From positions 1 through 64,000 of the forward strand of contig CALQKH020000008.1 of assembly GCA_943331105.2 (NCBI GenBank): a DNA stretch of 64,000 nt. Direction: 5' to 3'. How positions within the stretch are numbered: position 1 is the first letter of the stretch; every line of letters starts with the position of its first letter. The DNA comes from Akkermansia muciniphila. GTDB lineage: Bacteria; Pseudomonadota; Gammaproteobacteria; Burkholderiales; Burkholderiaceae_C. A program made the position numbers and the translations under genes. Of the stretch, positions 46,831 through 57,156 are shown in pieces. The notes beneath the pieces are model-generated. The model was given only the letters and a program-made list of their open reading frames with translations, was not told the DNA's origin and did not search any database.

Positions 46831-47688
46831 TCAAGGGTTCTGGACTTGCAAGCGCTGCCAGCCCGCCCAGCGCCCGCCCGCAGGCAAGGTGATGGGCGCA
46901 TAGACCTGCGCGGCTTCGACGCACAACATGTGGCGCCAACCATCGTCGGGCATGTCGGCCAGGCGCTTGCACAGGTCTTGCGCGGGGTTCCAGACCACGG
47001 TGTTGGCCCAGCTGGGGCTTTGGCGAATCCGCAAGCTGCCGTTCAGCGTCATGGGTTGTGGCCCGGCCTCGTACACGCGGTCAAATTCGGCGGCAAAGCG
47101 CAGCGTGTCGGCGGCTGGCGCATGGCGGTCGGTGAGCGAGTCCCATTCGGGCTGGCCGCCCAGGCCCTGCAGCGTGGCCTGCGTCACGTCGGGCACGGCC
47201 AGATAGGTGTGCAGCGCGCCAGAGAATGCCATCGGCCGTGTGTCGGTGTTGTGCACGTTCAGCGTCAGCTGCAGTGCGCCAGGGCTCAGATCGATGTGCA
47301 GCTGCGCCTCAAAGGCCTGGGGCCACCAGGCGCGGGTCTGGGCGCTGTCCGCCAGGCGCAGGGTCAGTTGGGCGCGGTCCGAAGACAGCATCGGGGCATC
47401 GGCCTGCCAGGCCACGTGGCGCGCAAAGCCGTGTTTGGGCAGGCGCTCGGCCAGGGGGCCGCGTTGGTTGAACTGCGGAAAGCACACCGGCACGCCACCG
47501 CGAATGGCGGCCTGGCCGTCCAAAATGCTTTGGGGGCTGAGGTACAGGCGCTCTTGCCCGCCCGACAACCAAGACAGCACATGCGCACCGTGCAGCGTCA
47601 CCAGCAAGCGGTCGCCTTGCGGCAGGCTCAGCTCTCGGGCGGGCAGGCCGGCGAACGCGGTGTCGCGACAGGTGGCCTGGGCGCTCAT
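46831..47688 (-). CDS. Hexose-6-phosphate mutarotase-like (aldose 1-epimerase family)
   Basis: This 285-residue protein has the galactose-mutarotase fold of the YeaD group. It contains [20 protein letters not shown], the catalytic-type histidines in [11 protein letters not shown] and [11 protein letters not shown], and the terminal glutamate in MLCVEAAQV. YeaD interconverts alpha and beta anomers of hexose-6-phosphates. The ATG at 47688 is chosen; the frame runs on upstream over hisA without family similarity. It lies between hisA and hisF on the same strand, apparently inserted into the his operon. Confidence 0.88.
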   Translation of the reverse strand: MSAQATCRDTAFAGLPARELSLPQGDRLLVTLHGAHVLSWLSGGQERLYLSPQSILDGQAAIRGGVPVCFPQFNQRGPLAERLPKHGFARHVAWQADAPMLSSDRAQLTLRLADSAQTRAWWPQAFEAQLHIDLSPGALQLTLNVHNTDTRPMAFSGALHTYLAVPDVTQATLQGLGGQPEWDSLTDRHAPAADTLRFAAEFDRVYEAGPQPMTLNGSLRIRQSPSWANTVVWNPAQDLCKRLADMPDDGWRHMLCVEAAQVYAPITLPAGGRWAGWQRLQVQNP

Positions 47689-47708
47689 GAGAAAAGGATG
47701 GGAAAGGG

Positions 47709-48449
47709 TCAGCCGTTGAGCTCGTCGGCGCGTTGCTGCGCCTGCGCAAAGTCCAGGTCGCCCGAGTACACGGCGCGGCCGCAGATCACGCCTTCCACTC
47801 CTTCGTCTTCCACGGCGCACAGCTGCTCGATGTCGGCCATGTTGGACAGGCCGCCCGAGGCGATCACGGGAATCGTCAGGGCCTGGGCCAGTTTGACGGT
47901 GGCATCGATGTTGATGCCGCTCAGCATGCCGTCACGGCCGATGTCGGTGTAGATGATGGACTCGACGCCCCAGTCTTCGAACTTCTTGGCCAGGTCCACC
48001 ACTTCGTGGCCCGTGAGCTTGCTCCAGCCGTCGGTGGCCACTTTGCCGTCTTTGGCGTCTAGGCCGACGATGATGTGGCCGCCAAAGGCGGTGCAGGCGT
48101 CTTTCAAAAAGCCGGGGTTCTTGACGGCGGCGGTGCCGATGATGACGTAGCGCAGGCCGCTGTCGATGTATTTTTCAATCGTGTCCAGATCGCGGATGCC
48201 GCCCCCCAGCTGCACCGGGATGTCGTCGCCCACGGCCTTGAGGATGGACTTGATGGCCCCGAAGTTTTGCGGCTTGCCCGCGAACGCGCCATTCAGATCC
48301 ACCAGGTGCAGGCGGCGTGCGCCTTTTTCGAGCCAGATGCGGGCCATGGCGGCGGGGTCTTCGCCAAAGGTCGTGGCTTGGTCCATATCGCCCTGTTTGA
48401 GGCGAACGCAGTGGCCGTCTTTGAGGTCAATGGCGGGGATCAGAATCAT
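47709..48449 (-). CDS. hisA: ProFAR isomerase HisA
   Basis: HisA catalyses the Amadori isomerisation of ProFAR to PRFAR. The 246-residue TIM barrel begins [20 protein letters not shown], with catalytic Asp8, and has the second catalytic aspartate at about residue 131 (VGLDAKDGK). It lies 47 bp after hisH and 20 bp before the mutarotase-like gene. Confidence 0.96.
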   Translation of the reverse strand: MILIPAIDLKDGHCVRLKQGDMDQATTFGEDPAAMARIWLEKGARRLHLVDLNGAFAGKPQNFGAIKSILKAVGDDIPVQLGGGIRDLDTIEKYIDSGLRYVIIGTAAVKNPGFLKDACTAFGGHIIVGLDAKDGKVATDGWSKLTGHEVVDLAKKFEDWGVESIIYTDIGRDGMLSGINIDATVKLAQALTIPVIASGGLSNMADIEQLCAVEDEGVEGVICGRAVYSGDLDFAQAQQRADELNG

Positions 48450-48496
48450 GGCGAGTTAAATGCAGGTGAAGGAAGCAAAACGGCAGTGAAAACTTC

Positions 48497-49153
48497 TCAA
48501 GGCTGCCAGTGGAGGAAATTGCGGAACAAGGCCAAACCTTGGGCCGCGCTTTTTTCGGGGTGAAACTGGGTGGCAAAAATGTTGTCACGGGCAATCGCGC
48601 AAGCAAAGCGACCGCCGTAATCGGTCTGGGCCGCGCTGTGCGCCGGGTTGGTCACCCGGGCATAGAAGCTGTGCACAAAATAATACCAGCTGCCGTCCTG
48701 CACGCCCTGCCAAAGGGCATGCGCTGGGGCGTCTTGCCAGACCTGGTTCCAGCCCATTTGCGGCACTTTGTAGCGGGTGCCATCGGGCTGGATGCGCCCG
48801 GCCAGATCGAATTTGACCACGCGGCCAGGGATCAAACCCAGGCCGGGTGTATCGCCTTCGTCGCTGTGGTCCAGCAGCATTTGCATGCCCACGCACACGC
48901 CAAACAAGGGTTTGCTGGCTGCGGCTTCGAGCACGGCGTGCAGCAGGCCGGACTCGCGCAACTCGCGCATGCAGTCGGGCATGGCGCCTTGCCCTGGCAA
49001 GACGACGCGGTGGGCGTTGCGCACCACTTGCGGGTCAGAGGTCACCGTCACTTCGGCATGGTCGACGCTGGAGGCGGCGTGCATGACCGCCTGCGCCACA
49101 CTGCGCAGGTTGCCCATGCCGTAGTCCACCACTGCAACGCGATTGACGGTCAT
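48497..49153 (-). CDS. hisH: Imidazole glycerol phosphate synthase, glutaminase subunit
   Basis: HisH releases ammonia from glutamine for HisF. The 218-residue class I amidotransferase has the nucleophile Cys87 in [12 protein letters not shown] and the His/Glu pair in [21 protein letters not shown]-type oxyanion residues are in [12 protein letters not shown]. It starts 1 bp after hisB. Confidence 0.96.
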   Translation of the reverse strand: MTVNRVAVVDYGMGNLRSVAQAVMHAASSVDHAEVTVTSDPQVVRNAHRVVLPGQGAMPDCMRELRESGLLHAVLEAAASKPLFGVCVGMQMLLDHSDEGDTPGLGLIPGRVVKFDLAGRIQPDGTRYKVPQMGWNQVWQDAPAHALWQGVQDGSWYYFVHSFYARVTNPAHSAAQTDYGGRFACAIARDNIFATQFHPEKSAAQGLALFRNFLHWQP

Positions 49154-49154
49154 T

Positions 49155-49745
49155 TCAGAGCGAACCCTTGGTCGATGGAATCACCCCTGCGGAACGCGGG
49201 TCCAGCTCAAGCGCCGCTCGCACAGCGCGGGCAAAGGCCTTGAAGATGGTTTCGCACTGGTGATGCGCGTTCACGCCCTTGATGTTGTCGATGTGCAGCG
49301 TGCACAGCGCGTGGTTCACAAAGCCCTGGAAGAACTCGTACACCAACTGGGTGTCGAGCGAGCCCAGCGAACCGGAGGTGAAGTTCACGTCCATGTGCAA
49401 ACCGGGGCGGCCCGAAAAGTCCACCACCACGCGGCTCAAGGCTTCATCCAGCGGCACATAAGCGTGGCCATAACGGCGAATGCCTTTTTTGTCGCCGATG
49501 GCTTGCGCAAACGCTTGGCCCAAGGTGATGCCGATGTCTTCCACGGTGTGGTGGCCGTCAATGTGCAGGTCGCCTTCGCAAGCGATGTCCAGGTCGATCA
49601 AACCATGGCGGGCGATCTGGTCCAGCATGTGGTCCAGAAAACCGATGCCCGATGCCAGCTTGGCTTGGCCCGTGCCGTCCAGGTTGATGGCGACGCGGAT
49701 GTTCGTCTCGGCGGTCTTGCGGGTGACGGCAGCGGTGCGGTTCAT
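49155..49745 (-). CDS. hisB: Imidazoleglycerol-phosphate dehydratase
   Basis: HisB removes water from imidazole glycerol phosphate. The 196-residue monofunctional enzyme (no phosphatase domain, unlike enteric HisB) has the metal-binding motifs [30 protein letters not shown] and [20 protein letters not shown]. Its ATG overlaps the hisC stop (ATGA). The separate histidinol-phosphatase must be encoded elsewhere. Confidence 0.97.
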   Translation of the reverse strand: MNRTAAVTRKTAETNIRVAINLDGTGQAKLASGIGFLDHMLDQIARHGLIDLDIACEGDLHIDGHHTVEDIGITLGQAFAQAIGDKKGIRRYGHAYVPLDEALSRVVVDFSGRPGLHMDVNFTSGSLGSLDTQLVYEFFQGFVNHALCTLHIDNIKGVNAHHQCETIFKAFARAVRAALELDPRSAGVIPSTKGSL

Positions 49746-50827
49746 AAAGAAGCTTTCAAAGCAGCGAGGAGTTGGTCGTTTTCTGCGGCAGTGCCCACCG
49801 TCAGACGCAAGCAGTTGGCCAGCAATGGGTGCATTTTAGAAATGTTCTTGATCAACACCCCGTGGGCCTTCAAACCGTCAAAGGTTTTGGCCGCATCGGG
49901 CACACGGGCCAAGATCATGTTGGCTTCGCTCGGGAAAGGCTGCACGCCAGGCAAGACGGTCAATTCTTTCAGCAAACGGGCGCGTTGCGCGCGCAGGTCT
50001 TGGGCCTGGACGGCAAACACCTCGGCGTGCTCCAGCGCAAACAAGGCGCACTCGGTGTTGAGCACGCTGATGTTGTAAGGCGGGCGCACCTTGTCGACCT
50101 CGGCCAACAAAGCCTTGGGGCCGATCATGTAGCCCAGACGCACACCAGCCAGTCCAAACTTGGACAGCGTGCGCATCAAGAGCACATGCGAGTGGCGCGT
50201 GATGCGGCCTGCGTAGCTGCGGCTGGCGAAGGGCTGGTAGGCCTCGTCCATGACCACCAGGCCGCCTTGAGCGCCTTGGGCGAGGACGATCTTTTCGATC
50301 GTGTCGTCGTTCCACAGGTTGCCCGTGGGGTTGTTGGGGTAAGCCAGGTAGACGATGGACGGCTTGTGCTGATCAATCGCGGCCAGCATGGCGGCTTCGT
50401 CGAGTTCAAAGTTGGCGGTGAGCGGCACGCCATGGAAGGCCAAGCCCTGCAACTGGGCGCTCATGGCGTACATCACAAAGCCGGGCAGCGGGGACAAGAT
50501 GCTGGCCCCAGGCACATCGCAGGCCATGGCCAGCAAAGAGATCAACTCGTCCGAGCCGTTGCCCAACATGATGTCGAAGCCTTCGGGCATGCCCGCATAA
50601 CTGGCCAGCGCATGGCGAAGCTCGTTCACACGCTCACCGGGGTATCGGTTGAGCGCCAGCGCGCCCAGTCGCTCACCCAAAACCTTTTGCAAATCAGCGG
50701 GCAATCTGTGCGGGTTCTCCATCGCATCGAGCTTGACCATGCCCGCAGAATCCTGGATGGCGTAGGCGTGCATGGACTGCACGTCCTGGCGGATGCGTTG
50801 CATGAGTTGGGGGCTGACGTTGCTCAT
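49742..50827 (-). CDS. hisC: Histidinol-phosphate aminotransferase
   Basis: HisC makes histidinol phosphate with glutamate as amino donor. The 361-residue fold-type I PLP enzyme has the Schiff-base Lys223 in [15 protein letters not shown], the PLP-contact NPNNPTG-like YPNNPTGN and the [10 protein letters not shown] stretch. Start and stop overlap hisD and hisB by 4 bp. Confidence 0.96.
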   Translation of the reverse strand: MSNVSPQLMQRIRQDVQSMHAYAIQDSAGMVKLDAMENPHRLPADLQKVLGERLGALALNRYPGERVNELRHALASYAGMPEGFDIMLGNGSDELISLLAMACDVPGASILSPLPGFVMYAMSAQLQGLAFHGVPLTANFELDEAAMLAAIDQHKPSIVYLAYPNNPTGNLWNDDTIEKIVLAQGAQGGLVVMDEAYQPFASRSYAGRITRHSHVLLMRTLSKFGLAGVRLGYMIGPKALLAEVDKVRPPYNISVLNTECALFALEHAEVFAVQAQDLRAQRARLLKELTVLPGVQPFPSEANMILARVPDAAKTFDGLKAHGVLIKNISKMHPLLANCLRLTVGTAAENDQLLAALKASL

Positions 50828-52197
50828 TTCGTTTCTCGCATCGGGGGCACAGGGTTCAAACGGAGTTCGGCAGCGCGGGCGTGGGCTTGCAATCCTTCGC
50901 CATAGGCCAACTCAGCGGCGATCCGGCCCAGAGGCTGCGCACCGGCTTCGCTCACCTCGATCAGGCTGCTGCGTTTTTGGAAGTCGTACACACCCAGCGG
51001 CGACGAAAAGCGCGCTGTGCCGCTGGTGGGCAACACGTGGTTGGGGCCAGCGCAGTAGTCGCCCAGCGACTCGCTGGTGAAAGCGCCCAAGAAAATCGCA
51101 CCTGCGTGGCGCAGCAACGGTTCCCAGCGGTGCGGGTCACGGCTCGACACCTCCAAGTGCTCTGGCGCGATGCGGTTGCTGATGGCGCAGGCCTCTTCCA
51201 TGGTGCGCGTGAGGATCAGCGCACCCCGGTCGTTCAGGCTCTTGGCGATGATCTCGCGCCGCGGCATCTCAGGTAGGAGGCGGTCAATGGCGGCTTGTAC
51301 CTCGGCGATGTAAGCCGCATCGGGGCACAGCAAAATGCTTTGCGCCAACTCGTCGTGCTCGGCCTGGCTGAAGAGGTCCATCGCCACCCAGTCGGCGGGC
51401 GTGGTGCCATCGGCCAAGACCAAAATTTCAGAAGGGCCCGCAATCATGTCGATGCCCACGGTGCCGAATACGCGCTTTTTGGCGCTGGCCACATAGGCGT
51501 TGCCGGGGCCAGTGATCTTGTCCACTTTGGGGATGGTGGCGGTACCGTAAGCCAGCGCGGCCACGGCTTGCGCACCGCCCACGGTGAAGGCGCGGCTCAC
51601 GCCCGCCACACAGGCAGCGGCCAGCACCAATGGATTGCGCACACCTTGCGAAGGCACGACCACGCCATCCCTGCGGGCTGGCGTGGGCACCACCATGATG
51701 ATCTCTTGCACACCCGCCACATGGGCGGGGATGGCGTTCATCAACACCGACGAGGGGTAAGCGGCTTTGCCACCGGGCACGTAAATGCCCACGCGGTCGA
51801 GCGGCGTGACTTTTTGGCCCAGCAGCGTGCCGTCTTCGTCGCGGTAAGACCAGCTTTCGCCCGACGCTTTCTTTTGCGCTTCGTGGTACTGGCGCACTCG
51901 GGCGGCAGCGGCTTGCAGGGCTTCGCGCTGCACGGCGGGCAGGCTGTCCAGCGCGGCCTGCAGTTCAGCCTGGGTGATTTCCAAATCCTTCACGTCAGCG
52001 GCTTGCAAGCCATCAAAACGCTGGGTGTAGTCGAGCACCGCCGCATCGCCACGCTGCTGCACATCGGCCAGGATGTCGGCCACGCGCTGCTCGATGGCGG
52101 CGTCGGTGTCGGCAGACCAATGCAGGCGCGCCGCGAAGGCCGCTTCAAAACCGGCATCTGCCGTGTTCAGTTGCAAAGGTTTGGCGTGCAGTGCCAT
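50824..52197 (-). CDS. hisD: Histidinol dehydrogenase
   Basis: HisD oxidises histidinol to histidine in two NAD-dependent steps. The 457-residue protein has the conserved [20 protein letters not shown], the NAD/zinc regions [11 protein letters not shown] and SQAEHD, and the [20 protein letters not shown] motif. It lies 2 bp after hisG and is coupled to hisC. Confidence 0.97.
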   Translation of the reverse strand: MALHAKPLQLNTADAGFEAAFAARLHWSADTDAAIEQRVADILADVQQRGDAAVLDYTQRFDGLQAADVKDLEITQAELQAALDSLPAVQREALQAAAARVRQYHEAQKKASGESWSYRDEDGTLLGQKVTPLDRVGIYVPGGKAAYPSSVLMNAIPAHVAGVQEIIMVVPTPARRDGVVVPSQGVRNPLVLAAACVAGVSRAFTVGGAQAVAALAYGTATIPKVDKITGPGNAYVASAKKRVFGTVGIDMIAGPSEILVLADGTTPADWVAMDLFSQAEHDELAQSILLCPDAAYIAEVQAAIDRLLPEMPRREIIAKSLNDRGALILTRTMEEACAISNRIAPEHLEVSSRDPHRWEPLLRHAGAIFLGAFTSESLGDYCAGPNHVLPTSGTARFSSPLGVYDFQKRSSLIEVSEAGAQPLGRIAAELAYGEGLQAHARAAELRLNPVPPMRETK

Positions 52198-52199
52198 GT

Positions 52200-52841
52200 T
52201 CAGTCTTTCTTCACAGCGCCCGCAAAGGCGTCGATGATGGCGCGGATCGGCGCTTGCTTGAGTTTGAGCGCGGCCTGGTTCACCACCAAGCGCGAGCTGA
52301 TGTCCATGATGCGTTCGACTTCGACCAAATGGTTGGCCTTGAGCGTGTTGCCTGTGGACACCAGATCCACGATCGCATCGGCCAGACCCGTGAGCGGGGC
52401 CAGCTCCATGCTGCCATAGAGCTTGATCAGGTCGACGTGCACACCTTTGGTGGCAAAAAAGTCACGCGCAATGGTCGTGTATTTGGTGGCCACCCTCAGG
52501 CGTGCGCCGGTGCGCACGAGCGCTGCGTAGTCGTCATCTGCACGCACCGCCACGCTCATGCGGCATTTGGCAATGTTCAGGTCCAGCGGCTGGTACAGGC
52601 CTTGACCGCCGTGTTCGATCAGGGTATCGAGGCCCGTGACGCCCAAGTCGGCACCGCCATATTCCACATAGGTGGGCACATCGCTGGCACGCACCAGCAC
52701 CACGCGCACGTTGGCTTGGTTGGTGGGCAAGATCAGCTTGCGTGATTTTTCGGGGTCTTCCAGCACCTCGATGCCCGCGGCATTGAGCAGCGGCAGGGTT
52801 TCGTCAAAGATGCGTCCTTTAGACAGGGCCAGCGTGATCAT
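52200..52841 (-). CDS. hisG: ATP phosphoribosyltransferase, short form
   Basis: HisG condenses ATP and PRPP, the first step of histidine synthesis. At 213 residues it is the short form, which lacks the C-terminal feedback domain and needs HisZ for activity and control. It begins [20 protein letters not shown] and has the PRPP loop [20 protein letters not shown]. hisZ is not in the window. Its ATG overlaps the murA stop. Confidence 0.96.
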   Translation of the reverse strand: MITLALSKGRIFDETLPLLNAAGIEVLEDPEKSRKLILPTNQANVRVVLVRASDVPTYVEYGGADLGVTGLDTLIEHGGQGLYQPLDLNIAKCRMSVAVRADDDYAALVRTGARLRVATKYTTIARDFFATKGVHVDLIKLYGSMELAPLTGLADAIVDLVSTGNTLKANHLVEVERIMDISSRLVVNQAALKLKQAPIRAIIDAFAGAVKKD

Positions 52842-54103
52842 TTCACTCTTTCAATGTCGGCCCCCAGGCCGCGCAGTTTCAGTTCCATGCGGTCGTAGCC
52901 GCGGTCCAGGTGGTAGATGCGGTCGACAATGGTCTCGCCTTCGGCCACCAAACCGGCGATCACCAAGCTGGCCGATGCGCGCAGGTCGGTCGCCATCACG
53001 GTAGCACCAGACAACTTTTCCACGCCCTCGATCACAGACACCTTGCCGTCGATCTGGATGTGCGCACCCAAGCGCACCAGTTCGTTGACATGCATGAATC
53101 GGTTTTCAAAAATCGTTTCGGTCACTTTACTCGCGCCTTGCGAGATGCAGTTGAGCGCCATGAACTGCGCTTGCATGTCGGTCGGAAAGCCCGGGTATTC
53201 GGTGGTGCGAAAGCTCTGTGCCTTCAGGCGGCCCTCGGATTTGACACGGATGAAGCCCTCACCGTCTTCGATGGTAGCTCCGGCCTCTCGCAGCTTGTCA
53301 ATGACAGCATCCAGGTGGTCAGCACGGCCGTGGCGCAGCACCACGTCCCCGCCCGTTGCCGCCACAGCACACAAGAAGGTACCCGCCTCGATGCGGTCGG
53401 CCACCACCTGGTGCTGAGCGCCATGCAGGCGTTCCACACCCTGAATGCGAATGCGGCGTGTACCGTGGCCTTCGATCTTGGCGCCCATTTGGATGAGCAT
53501 TTCGGCCAAGTCTGGAATCTCCGGCTCCTGGGCGGCGTTTTCGAGCACCGTCTCGCCTTCGGCCAAGGCCGCAGCCATCATGAAGTTTTCGGTGCCTGTG
53601 ACAGTGACCATGTCGGTGGTGATGTGAGCACCCTTCAGGCGCGTGCGACCCTCGGGCAAGCTGGCCAGCATGTAGCCGTGCTCCACCGTGATGATGGCCC
53701 CCATGGCCTGCAAGCCTTTGATGTGCTGGTCCACCGGGCGCGAGCCAATGGCGCAGCCGCCGGGCAGAGACACTTTGGCGTGGCCAAAGCGGGCCAGCAA
53801 GGGCCCCAGCGCCAGTACCGAGGCGCGCATGGTTTTCACCAACTCATAGGGGGCTTCAGGGTTGTTCAGACCACCGGCATTCAGGGTGACGCGGCCGTTG
53901 TCGTGGTGCTCGGCCGTCACACCCATGTTGCGGATCAGCTTGAGCATGGTCGAGACGTCTTGCAGACGCGGCACATTGCTCAAAGTGATGGGCTCGGCCG
54001 TCAACAGCGCGGCGCACAGTTCGGGCAGGGCCGCGTTTTTGGCACCCGCCACTTCGAGTGTGCCTTGCAGGCGCTTGCCGCCGCGAATTTTCAGTTTGTC
54101 CAT
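52838..54103 (-). CDS. murA: UDP-N-acetylglucosamine 1-carboxyvinyltransferase
   Basis: MurA transfers enolpyruvate to UDP-GlcNAc, the first committed step of peptidoglycan synthesis. The 421-residue protein has the catalytic Cys117 in [14 protein letters not shown], which is the residue alkylated by fosfomycin, so the enzyme should be drug-sensitive. Lys22 and Asn23 (GAKNAALP) bind substrate. It precedes hisG with a 4-bp overlap and follows the bolA-like gene after 35 bp. Confidence 0.97.
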   Translation of the reverse strand: MDKLKIRGGKRLQGTLEVAGAKNAALPELCAALLTAEPITLSNVPRLQDVSTMLKLIRNMGVTAEHHDNGRVTLNAGGLNNPEAPYELVKTMRASVLALGPLLARFGHAKVSLPGGCAIGSRPVDQHIKGLQAMGAIITVEHGYMLASLPEGRTRLKGAHITTDMVTVTGTENFMMAAALAEGETVLENAAQEPEIPDLAEMLIQMGAKIEGHGTRRIRIQGVERLHGAQHQVVADRIEAGTFLCAVAATGGDVVLRHGRADHLDAVIDKLREAGATIEDGEGFIRVKSEGRLKAQSFRTTEYPGFPTDMQAQFMALNCISQGASKVTETIFENRFMHVNELVRLGAHIQIDGKVSVIEGVEKLSGATVMATDLRASASLVIAGLVAEGETIVDRIYHLDRGYDRMELKLRGLGADIERVK

Positions 54104-54138
54104 GGGTCAGAGGGGTCTTGCGTTGTCGCCAAAGGCGT

Positions 54139-54381
54139 TCAATGGTTTTGCGCAGCCCATTCGGCAGGCGTGAAGGTTTTCATCGACAAGGCGTGCACCT
54201 CGTCGGTGTGCATTTTTTGGCCCAGCGTGGCGTAGACACGCTGGTGCCTGGCGATAGGCCGCATGCCTGTGAAAGCTTCGGACACCACCACGGCGCTCCA
54301 GTGGCGGCCATCGCCATCCACAGTCAGGTGAGTGCAGTCGAGTCCTGCGGCGATGATGTCTTGAAGTTGCTGTGCGTTCAT
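54139..54381 (-). CDS. BolA-family protein (IbaG-like)
   Basis: This 80-residue protein begins MNAQQLQDIIAAGLDCTHLT and has the BolA core HWSAVVVSEAFTGMRPIARH followed by QRVYATLG and the HALSMKTFTP end. IbaG/BolA proteins form cluster complexes with monothiol glutaredoxins; grxD is at 10.8 kb. Position directly upstream of murA is typical of the IbaG type. Confidence 0.92.
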   Translation of the reverse strand: MNAQQLQDIIAAGLDCTHLTVDGDGRHWSAVVVSEAFTGMRPIARHQRVYATLGQKMHTDEVHALSMKTFTPAEWAAQNH

Positions 54382-54388
54382 GAGGAGT

Positions 54389-55144
54389 TCAGCTCCGGAT
54401 TTTGTAGCCGATGCGCAAAAGGTGAAGGGTCAAGCCGCTGATGATCGCCAAGGCGGTGCCCACCACCGCCAGGCTGATCCACGGGGAAACATCGCTTTGG
54501 CCAAAAAAGCCGTAGCGAAAGCCGTCGATCATGTAGAAAAACGGGTTCAGGTGGCTGAGCTTTTGCCAAAACGGCGGCAGAGAATGAATGGAATAAAACA
54601 CACCCGACAAAAACGTCATGGGCATGATGATGAAGTTCTGGAAAGCGGCCATCTGGTCAAACTTTTCGGCCCACAAACCGGCGATCACGCCCAGTGCCCC
54701 CATCATGGCCGCACCCATGATGGCAAAGGCCAAAATCCACAGCGGGTGGACAAAGCGAATGTCGACCATCCAGCCGGTGATCACAAACACGCCCAAACCC
54801 ACGGCCAGGCCGCGCACCACCGACGAGCCCACATAGGCCACAAACCAGCTGCGGTGCGACAGGGGCGTGAGCAACAAAAACACAATATTGCCCATGATCT
54901 TGCTTTGCACCAAGCTGGACGAGCTGTTGGCAAAAGCGTTTTGCAGCACCCCCATCATGATGAGGCCCGGCAGCAAAAACGAGGTGTAAGCCACGTTGTC
55001 ATAGACCTTGACATGGTCTTCGAGCACGTGGCCAAAAATCAGCATGTAAAGCACGGACGTCAGCACCGGCGCTCCCACGGTTTGGAAAGCGACTTTCCAA
55101 AAGCGCAAGACCTCTTTGTACAGCAGCGTTTGCCAACCCGTCAT
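54389..55144 (-). CDS. ABC-2 type exporter permease (YadH-like)
   Basis: This 251-residue permease has six hydrophobic segments and the ABC-2 signature FLSGVFYSIHSLPPFWQKLS and LNPFFYMIDGFRYGFFG near the C-terminus. The MTGWQTLLYKEVLRFWKVAF start matches YadH. The substrate is unknown. Its start overlaps the ATPase gene stop (ATGA), and it precedes the bolA-like gene by 7 bp. Confidence 0.92.
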   Translation of the reverse strand: MTGWQTLLYKEVLRFWKVAFQTVGAPVLTSVLYMLIFGHVLEDHVKVYDNVAYTSFLLPGLIMMGVLQNAFANSSSSLVQSKIMGNIVFLLLTPLSHRSWFVAYVGSSVVRGLAVGLGVFVITGWMVDIRFVHPLWILAFAIMGAAMMGALGVIAGLWAEKFDQMAAFQNFIIMPMTFLSGVFYSIHSLPPFWQKLSHLNPFFYMIDGFRYGFFGQSDVSPWISLAVVGTALAIISGLTLHLLRIGYKIRS

Positions 55145-56076
55145 GCCAAAGCCCCCGAGGCCAATTGTTTGCGGTTCATGACTTCGATAAACACGTCTTC
55201 CAGGTCAGCTTGGCGGATCTCGACGTCTTCCACCACCAAGCCCGCGGTGCGCAGGGTGGCCAAGTGGTTTTCGATCTCAACCGCGTTGTGCACGGGCAGC
55301 TGCACGATACGGCCAGTGACACGGGCGATGGCCGCCACATCAGCTGGCAAGTCACCATCGAGCTTGAAACGCAGCACTTGGCTGGTGGCAGAGCGCAGCA
55401 AATCAGACGTGCGCTCCAAAGCCAGCAACTGACCACGCTTGAGCATGGCGATTCGCCCACAAAGCGCCTCAGCTTCTTCCAAGTAATGGGTGGTGAGCAA
55501 GACGGTGTGTCCTTGCTTGTTGAGTTTGGCGATGAAGGCCCACAAGGTCTGGCGCAGCTCGACATCGACACCAGCGGTGGGCTCGTCCAGCACAATGACG
55601 CGTGGTTTGTGCACCAAAGCCTGCGCCACCAGCACGCGGCGCTTCATGCCGCCCGAGAGTTGGCGCATGTTAGAGCCCGCTTTGTCGGTCAGGCCCAAGC
55701 TGTCCAGCAGTTCGTCGATCCAGGCCTCGTTGTGCTTGACGCCGAAATAGCCTGACTGGATGCGCAAGGATTCACGCACCGTGAAAAAGGGGTCAAACAC
55801 CAGCTCTTGCGGCACCACGCCCAGCAAGCGACGGGCAGCGGCGTAATCGGTTTGCACATCATGGCCATGCACCAACACGCGCCCGGTGGTGGGGCGGCTC
55901 AGACCGGCCAAGGTGCTGATCAGGGTGGTTTTGCCCGCGCCGTTGGGGCCAAGCAGGCCAAAGAATTCGCCCTCTTCCACGTCAAAGCTGACCTGGTCTA
56001 GGGCTTTGAACGCGGCTCCACCCGCCTGTTTGGCCGGATAGATTTTGGAGACGGTTTGAAAGGAGAGCGCTGGCAT
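55141..56076 (-). CDS. ABC exporter ATP-binding protein (YadG-like)
   Basis: This 311-residue ATPase has Walker A GPNGAGKTT, the Q-loop in LGVVPQELVFDPFF, the signature LSGGMKRRVLVAQAL, Walker B VIVLDEPTAGVD and the switch histidine in LLTTHYLEEAE. The C-terminal 80 residues are a small extra domain. It is the partner of the following ABC-2 permease. The family includes YadGH of E. coli, whose substrate is not settled. Confidence 0.93.
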   Translation of the reverse strand: MPALSFQTVSKIYPAKQAGGAAFKALDQVSFDVEEGEFFGLLGPNGAGKTTLISTLAGLSRPTTGRVLVHGHDVQTDYAAARRLLGVVPQELVFDPFFTVRESLRIQSGYFGVKHNEAWIDELLDSLGLTDKAGSNMRQLSGGMKRRVLVAQALVHKPRVIVLDEPTAGVDVELRQTLWAFIAKLNKQGHTVLLTTHYLEEAEALCGRIAMLKRGQLLALERTSDLLRSATSQVLRFKLDGDLPADVAAIARVTGRIVQLPVHNAVEIENHLATLRTAGLVVEDVEIRQADLEDVFIEVMNRKQLASGALA

Positions 56077-56160
56077 GTGAGGGGTCTATTTTAAGTGCTG
56101 GCATGCACACCCCGGGGTGGATCAAGGGGATCCAGACCAAATGGCCTGAAAAGCCAAATT

Positions 56161-56436
56161 TCAGGTCGGTTGCAGCAAATCAAGAACCCCATACAAACGG
56201 GCCAATTCAAGCAGACGCGGCGACATCTCCTCAACCCGTAAATCACTGCCCTTTTGGGTCAGCTCCCGACGCAAGCCCAAGAGCACCGCCAAGGCCGACG
56301 AATCGAAATCGACCAAATCGGCGGCATTGAGCACGACTTGAGGCGGCAAAACCTTGGGCAATTGCGCCACCCACTGCGCGAGGCAGGCGTTGGCCTGATC
56401 GTGCAACAGGGCCGTGGGCAACTTCAGAGGCGTCAT
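56161..56436 (-). CDS. mlaB: STAS-domain protein, MlaB-like
   Basis: MlaB is the cytosolic STAS subunit that stabilises the MlaFE lipid transporter. The protein (91 residues from the ATG at 56436) has the STAS pattern VVLNAADLVDFDSSALAVLL followed by GLRREL, with the conserved Ser/Thr region. A TTG at 56451 overlaps the mlaC stop and would add five residues. It is the last gene of mlaFEDACB. Confidence 0.88.
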   Translation of the reverse strand: MTPLKLPTALLHDQANACLAQWVAQLPKVLPPQVVLNAADLVDFDSSALAVLLGLRRELTQKGSDLRVEEMSPRLLELARLYGVLDLLQPT

Positions 56437-56447
56437 CACAAAGGGGC

Positions 56448-57104
56448 TCAAGCTGGCTTGGCGTTGGTCTTGTTGCGAGCCGCCAAGCTGGCGATCAAAG
56501 CATCAATTCCACCCGCGTTGATCTCTTTGGTGAACTGATTTCGGTAATTTTCAACCAACCAAACGCCCAACACGTTGAGGTCAAAAATCATCCAACCTGC
56601 GCCTTGGCCGGCTGTTTTTTCAAGGCGGTAGTCCAGTTGAACAGGGTCGCCCTTGCCACGCACCTCGGTGTTGACGACCAAATTCTTGTCGTCTTGCCCT
56701 CTGCGCAGGGGCTTGACCACCACCACTTGGTCAGTGATTTGACTGAGTGCGCCCGAATAAGTGCGAACCAGCAAAGTTTTGAACTCGTCTTGCAGGCGTT
56801 TTTGCTGTTCAGGCGTGGCAGTGCGCCAAGCAGGGCCTGTGGCCAAAGCGGTCATGCGCCGGAAATTCACGTGCGGCATCAGTTGGTTGTCCACCAACTG
56901 CATGACTTTTTGGATGTCACCCGAGCGCAAAGCCTTATCGGCCTTGATCGCGTTGAGCGTCTCATTGGTGATGCGTTGAACAAACGCTTCGGGTGCTTCC
57001 TCGGCTGCAGACGCGCCCACCATCCCCAAAGACATGGCCAAGGCACAGATGCTGACCAGCCAGTGGCGGCGACTCAAAAAAGAAAAAGAAGAAATTTTGA
57101 CCAT
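56448..57104 (-). CDS. mlaC: Phospholipid shuttle protein MlaC
   Basis: MlaC carries phospholipids between outer-membrane MlaA and inner-membrane MlaD. The 218-residue protein has a signal peptide (WLVSICALAMSLGMVGASA) and the Tol-Ttg2 domain (DNQLMPHVNFRRMTALATGP, then WMIFDLNVLGVWLVENYRNQ and F). It lies 52 bp after mlaA. Confidence 0.94.
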   Translation of the reverse strand: MVKISSFSFLSRRHWLVSICALAMSLGMVGASAAEEAPEAFVQRITNETLNAIKADKALRSGDIQKVMQLVDNQLMPHVNFRRMTALATGPAWRTATPEQQKRLQDEFKTLLVRTYSGALSQITDQVVVVKPLRRGQDDKNLVVNTEVRGKGDPVQLDYRLEKTAGQGAGWMIFDLNVLGVWLVENYRNQFTKEINAGGIDALIASLAARNKTNAKPA

Positions 57105-57156
57105 GACTTAACTGTAAGACCAGATGCGAAAAGCGATGTGAGAAACTGTAACGGGC

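Noticed and set aside
56108-56119. CACCCCGGGGTG palindrome upstream of the ABC ATPase gene
   Set aside because: No spacer and GC-rich; short palindromes of this kind are common in GC-rich DNA.
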